Assembly (NCBI RefSeq): GCF_003352185.1
Contig: NZ_CP029608.1
Coordinates: 1,860,001 to 1,924,000, forward strand
Origin: Pseudomonas kribbensis
GTDB lineage: Bacteria > Pseudomonadota > Gammaproteobacteria > Pseudomonadales > Pseudomonadaceae
Direction: 5' to 3'
DNA: 64,000 bases
Part shown: positions 56,150-64,000 of the stretch, piece by piece
Layout of the letters: the number at the start of each line of letters is the position of its first letter
Position numbering within the stretch: position 1 is the stretch's first letter
The notes under the pieces: generated by a model
The model's input: the letters and a program-made list of their open reading frames with translations, nothing else
Told to the model about the DNA's origin: nothing
Databases searched by the model: none
Position numbers and translations under genes: made by a program

Positions 56150-57775
56150 ATGAGTATCCGCAGTCTCAATATTGCCCCCCGTGCCGGGCTGGGCTTCGGT
56201 CTGTTGGCGCTGATGGTGTTTGCCCTCGGGGCGTTCGCCCTGCTGCAGATGTCGAACATGCGGGCCCAGTCCGACGAGGTCGACAAGAACTGGCTGCCCA
56301 GCGTGATGGCGGTGGGCGAAATGAGTCAGGACATGCTGCGTCTGCGCGCCCTGACCATGCGTCTGTTGCTCAATCGCGATCCGCAGGCCCTGGATCAGAA
56401 TGTCGCCAAGCTCAATGAGCTGCGCAGTGTGCTGAGCGAAGCCCAGCAACGTTACGACATATTGATCGTGCTGCCAGAAGAGCGAGCGTTGTTTGATCGC
56501 TTCAAAGTCGCGGAGCACAAGTATCTGGAGTTGCAGGCTCAGGTGATGGCTCTATCCGCTCAGGGAAAGGTGGAAGACGCGGCCAGCATTCTCAACACTC
56601 AGATGAACCCGTTGGCCGACGACATCGCCGCGACCCTCAAAGAGCTGGTCGAGTTGAACAAGCACAACGCCAATCTCGCCACCGAGGCCGCGCGACTGGT
56701 GTTCATCAATTCGCGGGTCTGGGTCGGGGTGATGATCGGCATCACGGCACTGATCACCATTGGCCTAGCGCTGCTGCTGACCCGCAGTATCGTGGTACCG
56801 CTCTCGCAATCGCTGGGGGTCGCCGAAGTGGTGGCCGGCGGCGATCTGACCGGCGATATCAGCATCATCGGCAAGGATGAGCCGGCGCGGTTGCTGCATG
56901 CGCTCAAGAGCATGCAGCACAGCCTGCGAGACACCATCCGGCAGATTTCGGAGTCTTCCAGCCAATTGGCCTCGGCCTCGGAAGAGCTGAGCTGCGTTAC
57001 CGAAGATGCGACACGCGGATTGCACCAGCAGAGCCTGGAAATCGAGCAGGCTGCCACGGCGGTCAATCAGATGACCGCCGCCGTTGAAGAGGTCGCCAGC
57101 AACGCCGTGGCGACTTCCGAAGCGTCGCGCGAGTCGGACCGCATCGCCCAGCATGGCCGTGAGCAAGTGCAGCAGACTGTGTCGTCCATCGAGTTGCTGG
57201 CGGATGACGTTACCGCCAACGCCACGCAGGTGGAGGATCTGGCGCAGAAGGTCTACAGCATCAGCAAAGTGCTGGAGGTGATCCGTTCGATTGCCGAGCA
57301 GACCAATCTCCTTGCGTTGAACGCGGCGATCGAAGCTGCTCGTGCGGGTGATGCCGGGCGCGGCTTCGCGGTGGTGGCCGACGAGGTCAGGGCGCTGGCC
57401 CATCGAACACAGCAATCGACCCAGGAAATCGAACAGATGATCGGCGGCATTCAGCAGGGCACCGATTCGGCGGTCAGTTCGATGCAGCAAAGCAATGTAC
57501 GTGCGCGCTCGACGCTGGAGCTGGCGAAAGCGGCGGGCGTGGCGCTGGAGGAGATCGCTTCCGCGTTCACCTTGATCAACGAACGCAATCTGGTGATCGC
57601 CAGCGCTTCGGAAGAGCAGGCTGCCGTGGCGCGGGAAGTGGATCGCAACCTGATGAACATCCGCGACCTGGCGATGCAGACCTCGGCGGGGGCCAATCAG
57701 ACCAGTGCCGCGAGCCAGGAATTGTCGCGGCTGGCGGTGGATCTGAACAACATGGTGGCCAAGTTTTCGGTCTGA
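56150..57775 (+). CDS. Methyl-accepting chemotaxis protein
   Basis: A 541-residue chemoreceptor. One membrane helix at 11-33 ([20 protein letters not shown]) and another at 190-212 flank a 4HB-type periplasmic sensor; HAMP follows ([20 protein letters not shown]). The signalling tip [20 protein letters not shown], then [23 protein letters not shown] [20 protein letters not shown], is canonical. The ligand is unknown. No flagellar or che genes are nearby. ATG 56150 follows GGAAGGA; a weak GCCGATAC at 56086-56093 lacks a good -35 partner. Confidence 0.95.
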   Translation: MSIRSLNIAPRAGLGFGLLALMVFALGAFALLQMSNMRAQSDEVDKNWLPSVMAVGEMSQDMLRLRALTMRLLLNRDPQALDQNVAKLNELRSVLSEAQQRYDILIVLPEERALFDRFKVAEHKYLELQAQVMALSAQGKVEDAASILNTQMNPLADDIAATLKELVELNKHNANLATEAARLVFINSRVWVGVMIGITALITIGLALLLTRSIVVPLSQSLGVAEVVAGGDLTGDISIIGKDEPARLLHALKSMQHSLRDTIRQISESSSQLASASEELSCVTEDATRGLHQQSLEIEQAATAVNQMTAAVEEVASNAVATSEASRESDRIAQHGREQVQQTVSSIELLADDVTANATQVEDLAQKVYSISKVLEVIRSIAEQTNLLALNAAIEAARAGDAGRGFAVVADEVRALAHRTQQSTQEIEQMIGGIQQGTDSAVSSMQQSNVRARSTLELAKAAGVALEEIASAFTLINERNLVIASASEEQAAVAREVDRNLMNIRDLAMQTSAGANQTSAASQELSRLAVDLNNMVAKFSV

Positions 57776-57816
57776 CTGTTGCTCGATTTCTGTGGATCTC
57801 ATGCCTGTCTGTCCCG

Positions 57817-57845
57817 ACGCCCGATGCTTGCATCGGGCGTTTTTC
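57817..57845 (+). terminator. Terminator of the chemoreceptor gene
   Basis: ACGCCCGATG and CATCGGGCGT pair around CTTG, followed by TTTT. Confidence 0.93.
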
Positions 57846-57868
57846 ATTTCGAATGGCAGATCGTCTTT

Positions 57869-57884
57869 TTCACATTATTGTGAA
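57869..57884. promoter_or_regulatory. Operator candidate A (TTCAC-N6-GTGAA)
   Basis: TTCACATTATTGTGAA, a palindrome with five-base arms. It repeats at 58068 with 199 bp between centres. Confidence 0.55.
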
Positions 57885-58067
57885 TTAAGTTATTCGATTT
57901 TATTTTATTAAACGTTTATTAAATAAATTTAAGGAATAAAAAACAGCAAACGGCTGAAAATAATCCATTTTTTCGTTTTTTAACTGACTGGATAATTATT
58001 TGAAATTCCTTTTTAAGGGAAATAATCTGTCATTTCTCATCAATTGTTGATGGGTTGTCAGCTTTAT

Positions 58068-58083
58068 TTCACGTATTGGTGAA
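58068..58083. promoter_or_regulatory. Operator candidate B (TTCAC-N6-GTGAA)
   Basis: TTCACGTATTGGTGAA, 39 bases before the probable GTG start of the Gfo/Idh gene. It extends weakly to CTTTAT/ATAAAG on the flanks. Confidence 0.55.
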
Positions 58084-58121
58084 TAAAGCGGCATATGACA
58101 TTCCCCGATGAAGGAAACAAC

Positions 58122-59180
58122 GTGAACAAGATCCTGATCGGCGTCATTGGCGCAGGCTTGATTGGCAAGACCCACATCGAACGTGCCATGGCCCAGGAAA
58201 ACGTGGAACTGGTCGGTATTGCCGATCCCACCCCCGCCGCACAGGCACTGGCAGCTTCTCTTGGCGTGCCATGGTTCGAGCATTACGACACCATGCTGCA
58301 AGTGGCAAAACCGCGTGGCGTAGTGGTGGCGACGCCCAACGTCACCCATGCCGATGTGGCGGTTGATTGCCTTGAGCGCAAGGTGGCGGTGCTGGTCGAG
58401 AAACCGATCGCCGACACTCTGGTAAACGCCCGGCGCATCTGCGCGGCCTCCGCCGCCCACGGCGTACCCGCACTGGTCGGCCATCAGCGGCGCTACAACC
58501 CGATCATGCGGCATGCCAAATCGATCGTGGATGCCGGGTTGCTGGGGCGACCGGTCAGCGTGACGGCGTTGTGCACCTGGCTCAAACCGGAAGATTACTT
58601 CGAGACTGCGTGGCGCCGGCAGGCCGGTGGCGGGCCGGTGCTGATCAACCTGATTCATGACATCGACCTGCTGCGCTTTCTGTTCGGCGAGATCGAGAGT
58701 CTGCAAGCCATCACATCCAGCAAAGTCCGGCGCTTCGAGGTAGAGGACACTGCGGCGGTGCTGCTGCGTTTTCGCAACGGCGCGCTGGGCACCGTATCGG
58801 TCTCCGATGCCACGGCGGCGCCATGGAACTGGGATCTGTCGGCGGGCGAAGCCGAGCGTTTTCCGCGTCAGGACGACGTCAACTCGCACTTCTTCTCGGG
58901 CACCGAAGGGTCGCTCACCCTGCCGCGTCTGGAGCTGTGGCGCTATCACGGCCAGCCGGGCTGGCACGACGCGATCACCATGGAGCGCTCCGTTCCGCAT
59001 ATCGGCTGTCCTTATGCCGAGCAGATGCGCCACTTTTGCGCGGTCATCGCTGGCAACGAACGTCCGGTGTGCTCTGCCGAGGACGGCTTCCGCACCCTTG
59101 AAGCGACGCTCGCGGTGCATACCGCCGCTCGCACCGGCGCCGTCGTACGCCTGGAAGGAGGGACGTCATGGGGCGCCTGA
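58122..59180 (+). CDS. Gfo/Idh/MocA-family oxidoreductase
   Basis: A 352-residue NAD(P)-dependent sugar/polyol dehydrogenase. The Rossmann motif VIGAGLIGKTHIERA is at the N-terminus, VEKPIADTL gives the catalytic lysine Lys94, and LINLIHDIDLLRFLFGE contains the family His-Asp pair. The substrate is unknown; inositol- and dehydroshikimate-related paralogues share the fold. The start was set at GTG 58122, 5-6 bases after AAGGAA; ATG 58095 would add nine residues (MTFPDEGNN) without a ribosome site. It overlaps the isomerase gene by 13 bases and heads a cluster with that gene, an MHS permease and a TetR regulator. Confidence 0.9.
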   Translation: MNKILIGVIGAGLIGKTHIERAMAQENVELVGIADPTPAAQALAASLGVPWFEHYDTMLQVAKPRGVVVATPNVTHADVAVDCLERKVAVLVEKPIADTLVNARRICAASAAHGVPALVGHQRRYNPIMRHAKSIVDAGLLGRPVSVTALCTWLKPEDYFETAWRRQAGGGPVLINLIHDIDLLRFLFGEIESLQAITSSKVRRFEVEDTAAVLLRFRNGALGTVSVSDATAAPWNWDLSAGEAERFPRQDDVNSHFFSGTEGSLTLPRLELWRYHGQPGWHDAITMERSVPHIGCPYAEQMRHFCAVIAGNERPVCSAEDGFRTLEATLAVHTAARTGAVVRLEGGTSWGA

Positions 59181-60025
59181 TCGGCCTGGCGCCGCTGTCG
59201 CACCTCGAGCTGTCGCCGATGGAAATGGTCGAGTGCGCCGCGGTGGCCGGTTACGACTGCGTCGGGCTGCGCCTGATCCCGGCGACGGATCAGGAACCCC
59301 AATGGGATTCAGTCGGCGATACAGCGTTGATCCGGGATACCGCGCGCCGACTGCGCGATACCGGGATCGAGGTGTCGGACATCGAGCTGTTCCGCCTGCA
59401 GCCGACCACGGATCTCAAGACGTTTCGTGCCGCTCTGGAAACCGGAGCGTTGCTGGGGGCACGCAATGCTGTGGTGTCCGGGCAGGTCGCGGATTTTTCG
59501 CAAATGACCGATCTGTTCGGCGGTTTTTGCGAAATGGCGGCTGGCTATGGAATCAGCGCAAACCTGGAGCCGACACCCTGGGTGGCGGTCGGCAGTGTGG
59601 CGGCGGCGGCGCGTCTGATCGAGGCGGCGGATTGTGCCAATGCGGGAATTCTGATCGATCCGATCCACTTCGACCGGGCCGGCGACCGCGTCGAGGCGCT
59701 TGCCGGGCTGCCACCGCAGTACTTTCGGTTGATGCAGCTTTGCGACGCGCCGGCACAGCGTCCGGTCGATCTGAACACCTTGTTGCATCAAGCCCGGGCC
59801 GAGCGGTTGATGCCCGGAGATGGCGGTCTGGACCTGCAACGTCTGCTCAGGGCTATGCCGCGTCAGATCCCGCTGAGCCTGGAGGTGCCGATGCGCAGTC
59901 TCGCCGCTCAATGGCCGGCGGTGGAGCGAGCCAGGCGAATGCTGGAGAAGACGCGGGCACTGCTCGTCAGTCTCGAGCTGGACGCCTGGGGTGATCTGGA
60001 TGAAGCACCCACCGTTTGTCACTGA
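59168..60025 (+). CDS. TIM-barrel sugar phosphate isomerase/epimerase-like protein
   Basis: A 285-residue AP-endonuclease-2-type TIM barrel. Metal ligands probably include Glu in SANLEPTPWVAVG, Asp and His in GILIDPIHFDRAGD, and Glu in LSLEVPMRS. This group includes inosose dehydratase, 3-dehydroshikimate dehydratase and ketose epimerases, so the reaction cannot be named. It overlaps the Gfo/Idh gene by 13 bases, which suggests both act on one substrate: an oxidation followed by isomerisation or dehydration. Confidence 0.85.
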   Translation: MGRLIGLAPLSHLELSPMEMVECAAVAGYDCVGLRLIPATDQEPQWDSVGDTALIRDTARRLRDTGIEVSDIELFRLQPTTDLKTFRAALETGALLGARNAVVSGQVADFSQMTDLFGGFCEMAAGYGISANLEPTPWVAVGSVAAAARLIEAADCANAGILIDPIHFDRAGDRVEALAGLPPQYFRLMQLCDAPAQRPVDLNTLLHQARAERLMPGDGGLDLQRLLRAMPRQIPLSLEVPMRSLAAQWPAVERARRMLEKTRALLVSLELDAWGDLDEAPTVCH

Positions 60026-60126
60026 TGCACGCGATCACGGCCAGACGCCGGATCATAAGGGGAGGGTTTCATCCACTGACCTGATGATCGACGCACAGGT
60101 GCGCCTTGCGGGCTCGCACCAGACTC

Positions 60127-60143
60127 AACAACAAAAACAACAA
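60127..60143 (+). promoter_or_regulatory. A-rich Hfq/Crc-like motifs before the MHS permease
   Basis: AACAACAAAAACAACAA contains several overlapping AANAANAA motifs, 67 bases before the permease start. A second A-rich run, with AACAAAAA, lies in the first codons (60225-60241). Catabolite repression of uptake genes by Hfq/Crc uses such motifs. Confidence 0.45.
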
Positions 60144-60210
60144 GGCATCCACGGCGCCGGTGTTTTCCGGCAGCCGTCGGGCAGTCGATAAAGCGGTAGC
60201 GGAGGTAGCA

Positions 60211-61569
60211 ATGAATACCCAGGCAACAAAAACCAAAAAAACGCCGGGCAAGGCAGCATTGGCGGGCTGGATTGGCAGTGCGATGGAGTACTACGACTTT
60301 TTCATCTACGGCACGGCGGCGGCGCTGGTGTTCGGCAAGGTTTTCTTCCCGGCGTCGGAGCCGGCCACCGGCGTTCTTCTGGCCTTGGCCACGTTTGGTG
60401 TGGGTTACATCGCGCGCCCGGTGGGTGCCTTGTTTCTGGGGCATCTGGGCGACCGCTTCGGACGCAAGCGGGTGCTGGTGCTGACCCTGCTGTTGATGGG
60501 CGTCTCGACCTTTCTGGTCGGGTGCCTGCCAAGCTACGACAGTATCGGGATCGCGGCGCCGATCATGCTGGTGATCCTGCGCCTGTGTCAGGGCTTCTCG
60601 GCATCAGGGGAGCAGGCGGGGGCCAACTCGATGACCCTCGAACATGCACCGTCGCGACAACGGGCGTTCTTCACCAGTTTCACCTTGAGTGGCACCCAGG
60701 CCGGGCTGATTCTGGCGACGCTGGTGTTCCTGCCGATTTCCGCGATGCCGGAAGAACAGTTGCTGTCCTGGGGCTGGCGCATTCCATTCTGGTTGAGCGT
60801 GGTGGTGTTGGTCGTGGGGTTTCTGATCCGGCGCAACATCGAGGAAACCCCGGTGTTTCAGGAGGAGCGTGAGCGCAATCAGACAGCCCGGATGCCGCTG
60901 AAAACCCTGTTTGCCGACTATCGCAGTGATGTGGTGCGGGTGGCGCTGGCAGCCATGGTGTCCACGGTCAGTACCGTGTTCGGGATCTTTTCCCTGTCCT
61001 ATGCGGTGAACATCGCGGGTGTCGAACGCAGCACCATGCTCTGGTTGACGATCATGACCAATATCGTTGCTCTGTTCGCCATTCCGCTGTGGGCGATGCT
61101 TGCCGACCTGATCGGGCGTCGGCCGGTCTATCTGTTCGGGGTACTGGCCAGCGGCTTGCTGATGTTTCCGTACTTGTGGTCGATCGAGCAGCACAACCTG
61201 CCGCTGATGTTCGTGCTCGGTGTGTTGATGTCGGGGATCTGCTTCAGTGCGGCGAACGGTATCTGGCCGGCGTTCTTCGGTGAGATGTTCAGCACTCGTG
61301 TGCGTCTGTCGGGCATGGCGATCGGTACTCAGGTCGGTTTTGCGCTCTCGGGATTCGCGCCGATCATTGCGGCGGCGTTCATGACTTCGATCCATCGCCC
61401 CTGGCTGCCGGCGGCCTGCCTGACGTTGCTGGCCTGTGCCATTGCGGCGCTGGCCACCTGGAGCGCCCGGGAAACCTTTGATGTGGACATGCAAGATCTG
61501 GGGCGGGACGCGCCGCGCGAAAAGCCACAAGTGAAGCCGCAGGGTGTGTTTCTGGAAGGTGTCGACTGA
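60211..61569 (+). CDS. MHS-family MFS permease (metabolite:H+ symporter)
   Basis: A 452-residue twelve-helix transporter of the MHS group, like shikimate permease ShiA, ProP and KgtP. SAMEYYDFFIYGTAAALVFG starts helix 1; GHLGDRFGRKRVLVLTLLLM is the MFS signature; LRLCQGFSASGEQAGANSM is typical of MHS. Substrates of the family are organic acids, betaines and shikimate. The neighbouring dehydrogenase and TIM barrel suggest a hydroxylated cyclic acid or polyol acid. Start ATG 60211 follows GGAGGTAGCA. Confidence 0.93.
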   Translation: MNTQATKTKKTPGKAALAGWIGSAMEYYDFFIYGTAAALVFGKVFFPASEPATGVLLALATFGVGYIARPVGALFLGHLGDRFGRKRVLVLTLLLMGVSTFLVGCLPSYDSIGIAAPIMLVILRLCQGFSASGEQAGANSMTLEHAPSRQRAFFTSFTLSGTQAGLILATLVFLPISAMPEEQLLSWGWRIPFWLSVVVLVVGFLIRRNIEETPVFQEERERNQTARMPLKTLFADYRSDVVRVALAAMVSTVSTVFGIFSLSYAVNIAGVERSTMLWLTIMTNIVALFAIPLWAMLADLIGRRPVYLFGVLASGLLMFPYLWSIEQHNLPLMFVLGVLMSGICFSAANGIWPAFFGEMFSTRVRLSGMAIGTQVGFALSGFAPIIAAAFMTSIHRPWLPAACLTLLACAIAALATWSARETFDVDMQDLGRDAPREKPQVKPQGVFLEGVD

Positions 61570-61679
61570 GGCCAGTCTGGCCGAGAGGTGGTGGCCAGGG
61601 ATTTGGCCTCCACCGCCGCTACGGACTTCGGGTATTCTCCAAGGCTTCACTCCACAGGATTTCGGCCACCGACTCGCCC

Positions 61680-62330
61680 ATGACCGACTCTATCAATGAA
61701 GTGACGCAAACCAAGCGTTCACGCAATGCCAAGCGCTCCCAGCAAACCATCCTCGAGGCCGCCCGTGGCGTATTTGCCGAGCAGGGGCTGGAGGGCGCGC
61801 GTTTTGAGGAGATCGCCGAGCGTGCCGGCGTCGACAAGCGACTGATCTATTACTACTACGCCAACAAGGAAGAACTGTTCCTGTGTGTGCTGGAGGAGGG
61901 TTATCTGCAGTTGCGTCAGGCCGAGCGTGAACTGGATCTGGAGGCGTTGCCGCCGATGGATGCGATTCGCCGGTTGATCGAGTTTTCGTGGCGTTTCTAT
62001 AACGATCATCCGGAATTCATGGCGCTGGTAAATAATGAAAACCTGCACCGGGCACGGCATCTGGCGGGGTCGAGTCGTTTGCCGGAGCTGGCGTCTCCAC
62101 TGGTGGACAATCTCGGGCGGATTCTGGAGCAGGGGCGTGTCGAGGGGGTCTTTCGCGGAGGGGTCGATCCGGTTCAGCTGTATTTCACGCTGGTCGGGCT
62201 GACCTATTTCTATCTGGCCAATCAGCACACACTGTCGACCATTCATGGTCGCGATCTGGTGACGCCCAAGGCGCTCAATGAACGTCTGTCCCATGTCACC
62301 GAAGTGATTCTGGGGTTTCTGGTGCGCTGA
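61680..62330 (+). CDS. TetR-family regulator of the MHS cluster
   Basis: A 216-residue TetR protein. The HTH is TILEAARGVFAEQGLEGARF then IAERAGVDKRLIYYYYANKE; the C-terminal domain (FSWRFYNDHPEFMALVNNEN, LHRARHL) is of the AcrR/TetR_C type. It follows the permease by 110 bases on the same strand and probably senses the transported compound or a product. It is a candidate ligand-responsive binder of the two TTCAC-N6-GTGAA sites, though that is unproven. No strong ribosome site is visible before the ATG. Confidence 0.9.
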   Translation: MTDSINEVTQTKRSRNAKRSQQTILEAARGVFAEQGLEGARFEEIAERAGVDKRLIYYYYANKEELFLCVLEEGYLQLRQAERELDLEALPPMDAIRRLIEFSWRFYNDHPEFMALVNNENLHRARHLAGSSRLPELASPLVDNLGRILEQGRVEGVFRGGVDPVQLYFTLVGLTYFYLANQHTLSTIHGRDLVTPKALNERLSHVTEVILGFLVR

Positions 62331-62345
62331 GCCTCGAATCGAAGA

Positions 62346-62379
62346 CGAAAAAAAGCCCCGCGTTTGCGGGGCTTTTCGT
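62346..62379. terminator. Bidirectional terminator between TetR and DUF3108 genes
   Basis: AAAAGCCCCGC and GCGGGGCTTTT pair around GTTT, with A and T runs outside. Confidence 0.93.
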
Positions 62380-62383
62380 TGAA

Positions 62384-63097
62384 TCAGCTGCCTTTGACTG
62401 TCTTGCCGTTGACCGTGCCGTCCTGGAGCATGATGTTGTACTCCTTGCCGTCGGTCTCGACCTGTTGCAGACGAACCAGCAGGTAATCCCAGTCCTTGGC
62501 GAACCACATGACGGTGGTGCGCTTGCTTTGTGTCGGATCACGCACGCGCTCGACCTTGATCGCGTCGATCTTGCCGGCCTTGGTCTCGACTTTCTCGGTA
62601 CCCAGGACGCGGAAGTCATAGGTATCGACATCGCCGCCATCGACCACCTGATAGCTCATGGTCTTTTTGCCGGAGGCGACATCATGCTGCAGCGCCAGCT
62701 GGTAGGTGGACTTGTCGACCATGCCACGGTTCAGCGGGACTTTGACCGCGTCGCCACGGTCGGTGCCGGTGACCAGTTTGTTGTTCCAGTCGAAGTCCAG
62801 ATCAGCCTTTTTCGCCTTGCCCAGGCCACCACGTTCGAAGTGGTAGGACTGCGGAAGCAGGGTGTCCTTGTCCAGGGTCAGGGTGCTTTCCTCGGACAGG
62901 CTGGCGATCATCATCGAAGCCTTGAAGCTGAGCTTCCAGACGCCGTTGGCTTCCTTGGTCAGGCTGCGTTCGGCGGTACCGCTCATGGGCAACTGTTTCC
63001 AGTCGGCGGTGTAGCTGGCGGAGAACGGTTGAAGGTCTGCCGCCTGGGCGAAAGGCAGGGCGAGCAGAGCGCAAGCGAAGAGCAGGGCGCGACGCAT
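62384..63097 (-). CDS. Exported DUF3108 protein
   Basis: A 237-residue periplasmic protein with a signal peptide (ACALLALPFAQA/AD). The beta-rich mature part has DLQPFSASYTADWKQLPMSG, KLSFKASMMIASLSEEST and VLGTEKVETKAGKIDAIKVE, all DUF3108 landmarks. It lies just after purN (8-base gap), as in other pseudomonads, but has no known link to purine synthesis. Lipid or lipopolysaccharide handling has been suggested for some relatives; unproven here. Confidence 0.9.
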   Translation of the reverse strand: MRRALLFACALLALPFAQAADLQPFSASYTADWKQLPMSGTAERSLTKEANGVWKLSFKASMMIASLSEESTLTLDKDTLLPQSYHFERGGLGKAKKADLDFDWNNKLVTGTDRGDAVKVPLNRGMVDKSTYQLALQHDVASGKKTMSYQVVDGGDVDTYDFRVLGTEKVETKAGKIDAIKVERVRDPTQSKRTTVMWFAKDWDYLLVRLQQVETDGKEYNIMLQDGTVNGKTVKGS

Positions 63098-63105
63098 AAA
63101 ATCTC

Positions 63106-63756
63106 CTAGTTTCGAATCAAGTGACCGCTGGCCCCGAGTAACTGGCCATCCAGTAAAGCACCTTGCTCGCCGAGGGTCAGCCGTCCTTCGGCAAACCAGC
63201 GTACGGCCATTGGGTAGATCAGGTGTTCCTGAACGTGAACCCGTTGCGCCAGACTCTGCGGCGAATCGTGCAACTCTACCGGTATTACTGCCTGTACGAC
63301 CAGTGGTCCGCCATCGAGTTCCTCGGTGACGAAGTGCACGGAGCAGCCGTGTTCGGCGTCGCCGGCCTCCAGCGCGCGCTGATGAGTGTGTAACCCTTTG
63401 TATTTGGGCAGCAGCGACGGATGGATATTGAGCAGGCGACCCTGATAGTGCCGGACGAAGTCAGCGCTGAGAATGCGCATGAAGCCGGCCAGGACCACGA
63501 GTTTCGGATTGAATTCGTCGATCAGTTCGATCAGGGCGGCGTCGAAGGCCTCGCGACCTTCGAAACCCTTGTGATCCAGCGAGCGGGTGGCGATACCCGC
63601 GTCACTGGCGCGTTGCAGGCCGTAGGCGTCGGCGCGGTTGGAAATCACCGCAGCGATGCGGACCGGGCTGTCGCCGGTCCGCGTGCTGTCGATCAGGGCC
63701 TGCAAGTTACTGCCGGTGCCGGACAGCAGCACCACGACATCACAGGTATTAGGCAT
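63106..63756 (-). CDS. purN: Phosphoribosylglycinamide formyltransferase PurN
   Basis: A 216-residue enzyme that formylates GAR with 10-formyl-THF, step 3 of purine synthesis. CDVVVLLSGTGSNLQALID binds the phosphate; the catalytic triad is Asn110, His112 (LNIHPSLLPKYKG) and Asp148 (TEELDGGPLV). The start was set at ATG complementary to 63754-63756, overlapping the purM stop as TAATG; a longer frame to 63831 is the antisense of nothing useful. Confidence 0.96.
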   Translation of the reverse strand: MPNTCDVVVLLSGTGSNLQALIDSTRTGDSPVRIAAVISNRADAYGLQRASDAGIATRSLDHKGFEGREAFDAALIELIDEFNPKLVVLAGFMRILSADFVRHYQGRLLNIHPSLLPKYKGLHTHQRALEAGDAEHGCSVHFVTEELDGGPLVVQAVIPVELHDSPQSLAQRVHVQEHLIYPMAVRWFAEGRLTLGEQGALLDGQLLGASGHLIRN

Positions 63757-64000
63757 TAGTGAGCCTTGAGGTTTTTCAGCTCGACCTGGGCAGCGCCTTC
63801 GGCGGCGACACCGATCTGGCCGATGACCCAAGGCTGTTCGCCGGCATCACGCAGGGTGTTCAGGGCAGTTTCGACGTGCTCCTGAGCGACGCAGATCACC
63901 ATGCCCACGCCGCAGTTCAGTACGCGGTGCATTTCGGTCTCGTCGACGTTGCCTTTCTCTTGCAGCCAGTCGAAGACGGCCGGGCGAGTCCAGCTGGCCA
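63756..64000 (-). CDS. purM: Phosphoribosylformylglycinamidine cyclo-ligase PurM, 3' part
   Basis: The last 81 codons only. The frame reads [18 protein letters not shown], then [20 protein letters not shown], and ends VELKNLKAH before TAA (complement of 63756-63758). These are C-terminal features of PurM (AIR synthetase), which makes AIR from FGAM with ATP. It overlaps purN by one base, giving the usual purMN order. Confidence 0.95.
   Translation of the reverse strand, partial: ASWTRPAVFDWLQEKGNVDETEMHRVLNCGVGMVICVAQEHVETALNTLRDAGEQPWVIGQIGVAAEGAAQVELKNLKAH

Larger units (their letters stand above)
57846..58121 (+). promoter_or_regulatory. AT-rich control leader of the Gfo/Idh cluster
   Basis: A 276-base stretch far richer in A/T than the rest of the window and without a gene. 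It holds two copies of TTCAC-N6-GTGAA (57869-57884 and 58068-58083), CATCAA-TTG-TTGATG (58038-58052), and ATTATTT...AAATAAT (57995-58026). The arrangement looks like a regulated promoter with paired operators. The sigma-factor sites could not be fixed. Confidence 0.6.

Overview
The window looks like a chromosomal segment of a fluorescent-group Pseudomonas. The reasons are high-GC coding sequence, many REP palindromes ending in GTGGGAGC together with a REP-associated tyrosine transposase, and gene orders typical of Pseudomonas: gltA / sdhCDAB / sucAB / lpd / sucCD / braB; betX / yjcH / actP; purM / purN / DUF3108; and a MuxABC-OpmB pump. No rRNA, tRNA, CRISPR array, phage or plasmid gene was seen. 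Both edges cut genes: a putative HTH antitoxin at the left and purM at the right.

Region 1 (1-7.1 kb) is mixed: a LysR regulator, a HicAB toxin-antitoxin pair with a palindromic operator candidate, a drug:H+ type MFS exporter, a DUF5666 exported protein, sulfate-binding protein Sbp, a voltage-gated-type K+ channel carrying a C-terminal zinc ribbon, and a urea transporter. Region 2 (7.1-14.3 kb) is the glyoxylate/tartronate-semialdehyde route gcl-hyi-glxR-ttuD-pyk, all leftward, which turns two glyoxylates into glycerate and then feeds pyruvate kinase. A DUF336 gene diverges from gcl, and the shared promoter region holds two identical TTGTATACAA palindromes. Region 3 (14.3-25.7 kb) has the RAYT transposase inside REP pairs, a RutR-like TetR regulator, the tetracistronic efflux pump muxABC-opmB and a DUF808 protein.

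Region 4 (25.7-33.4 kb) is envelope and transport: mlaA overlapped by a secreted alpha/beta hydrolase, a small membrane protein, a membrane-bound GH17 glucanosyltransferase-like protein, betX, and the acetate permease pair yjcH-actP. Between actP and gltA lies a roughly 580-bp near-palindrome with no convincing gene. Region 5 (34.2-48.9 kb) is the TCA cluster. gltA diverges from sdhCDAB-sucAB-lpd-sucCD with a good sigma-70 promoter in each direction, and braB follows. Several spacers in the cluster hold strong hairpins.

Region 6 (49-57.8 kb) contains DUF599 and MAPEG membrane proteins, a small Ala/Lys/Glu-rich lipoprotein, two overlapping hotdog thioesterases, htpG, a dienelactone hydrolase, a pirin, an OsmC protein and a chemoreceptor. 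Region 7 (57.8-62.3 kb) is the least familiar module: a Gfo/Idh/MocA dehydrogenase, a TIM-barrel isomerase/epimerase, an MHS-type permease and a TetR regulator. It is preceded by an AT-rich leader with two TTCAC-N6-GTGAA palindromes 199 bp apart and carries A-rich Hfq/Crc-like motifs before the permease. This is the best candidate for an undescribed catabolic system. The window ends with DUF3108, purN and the 3' end of purM.
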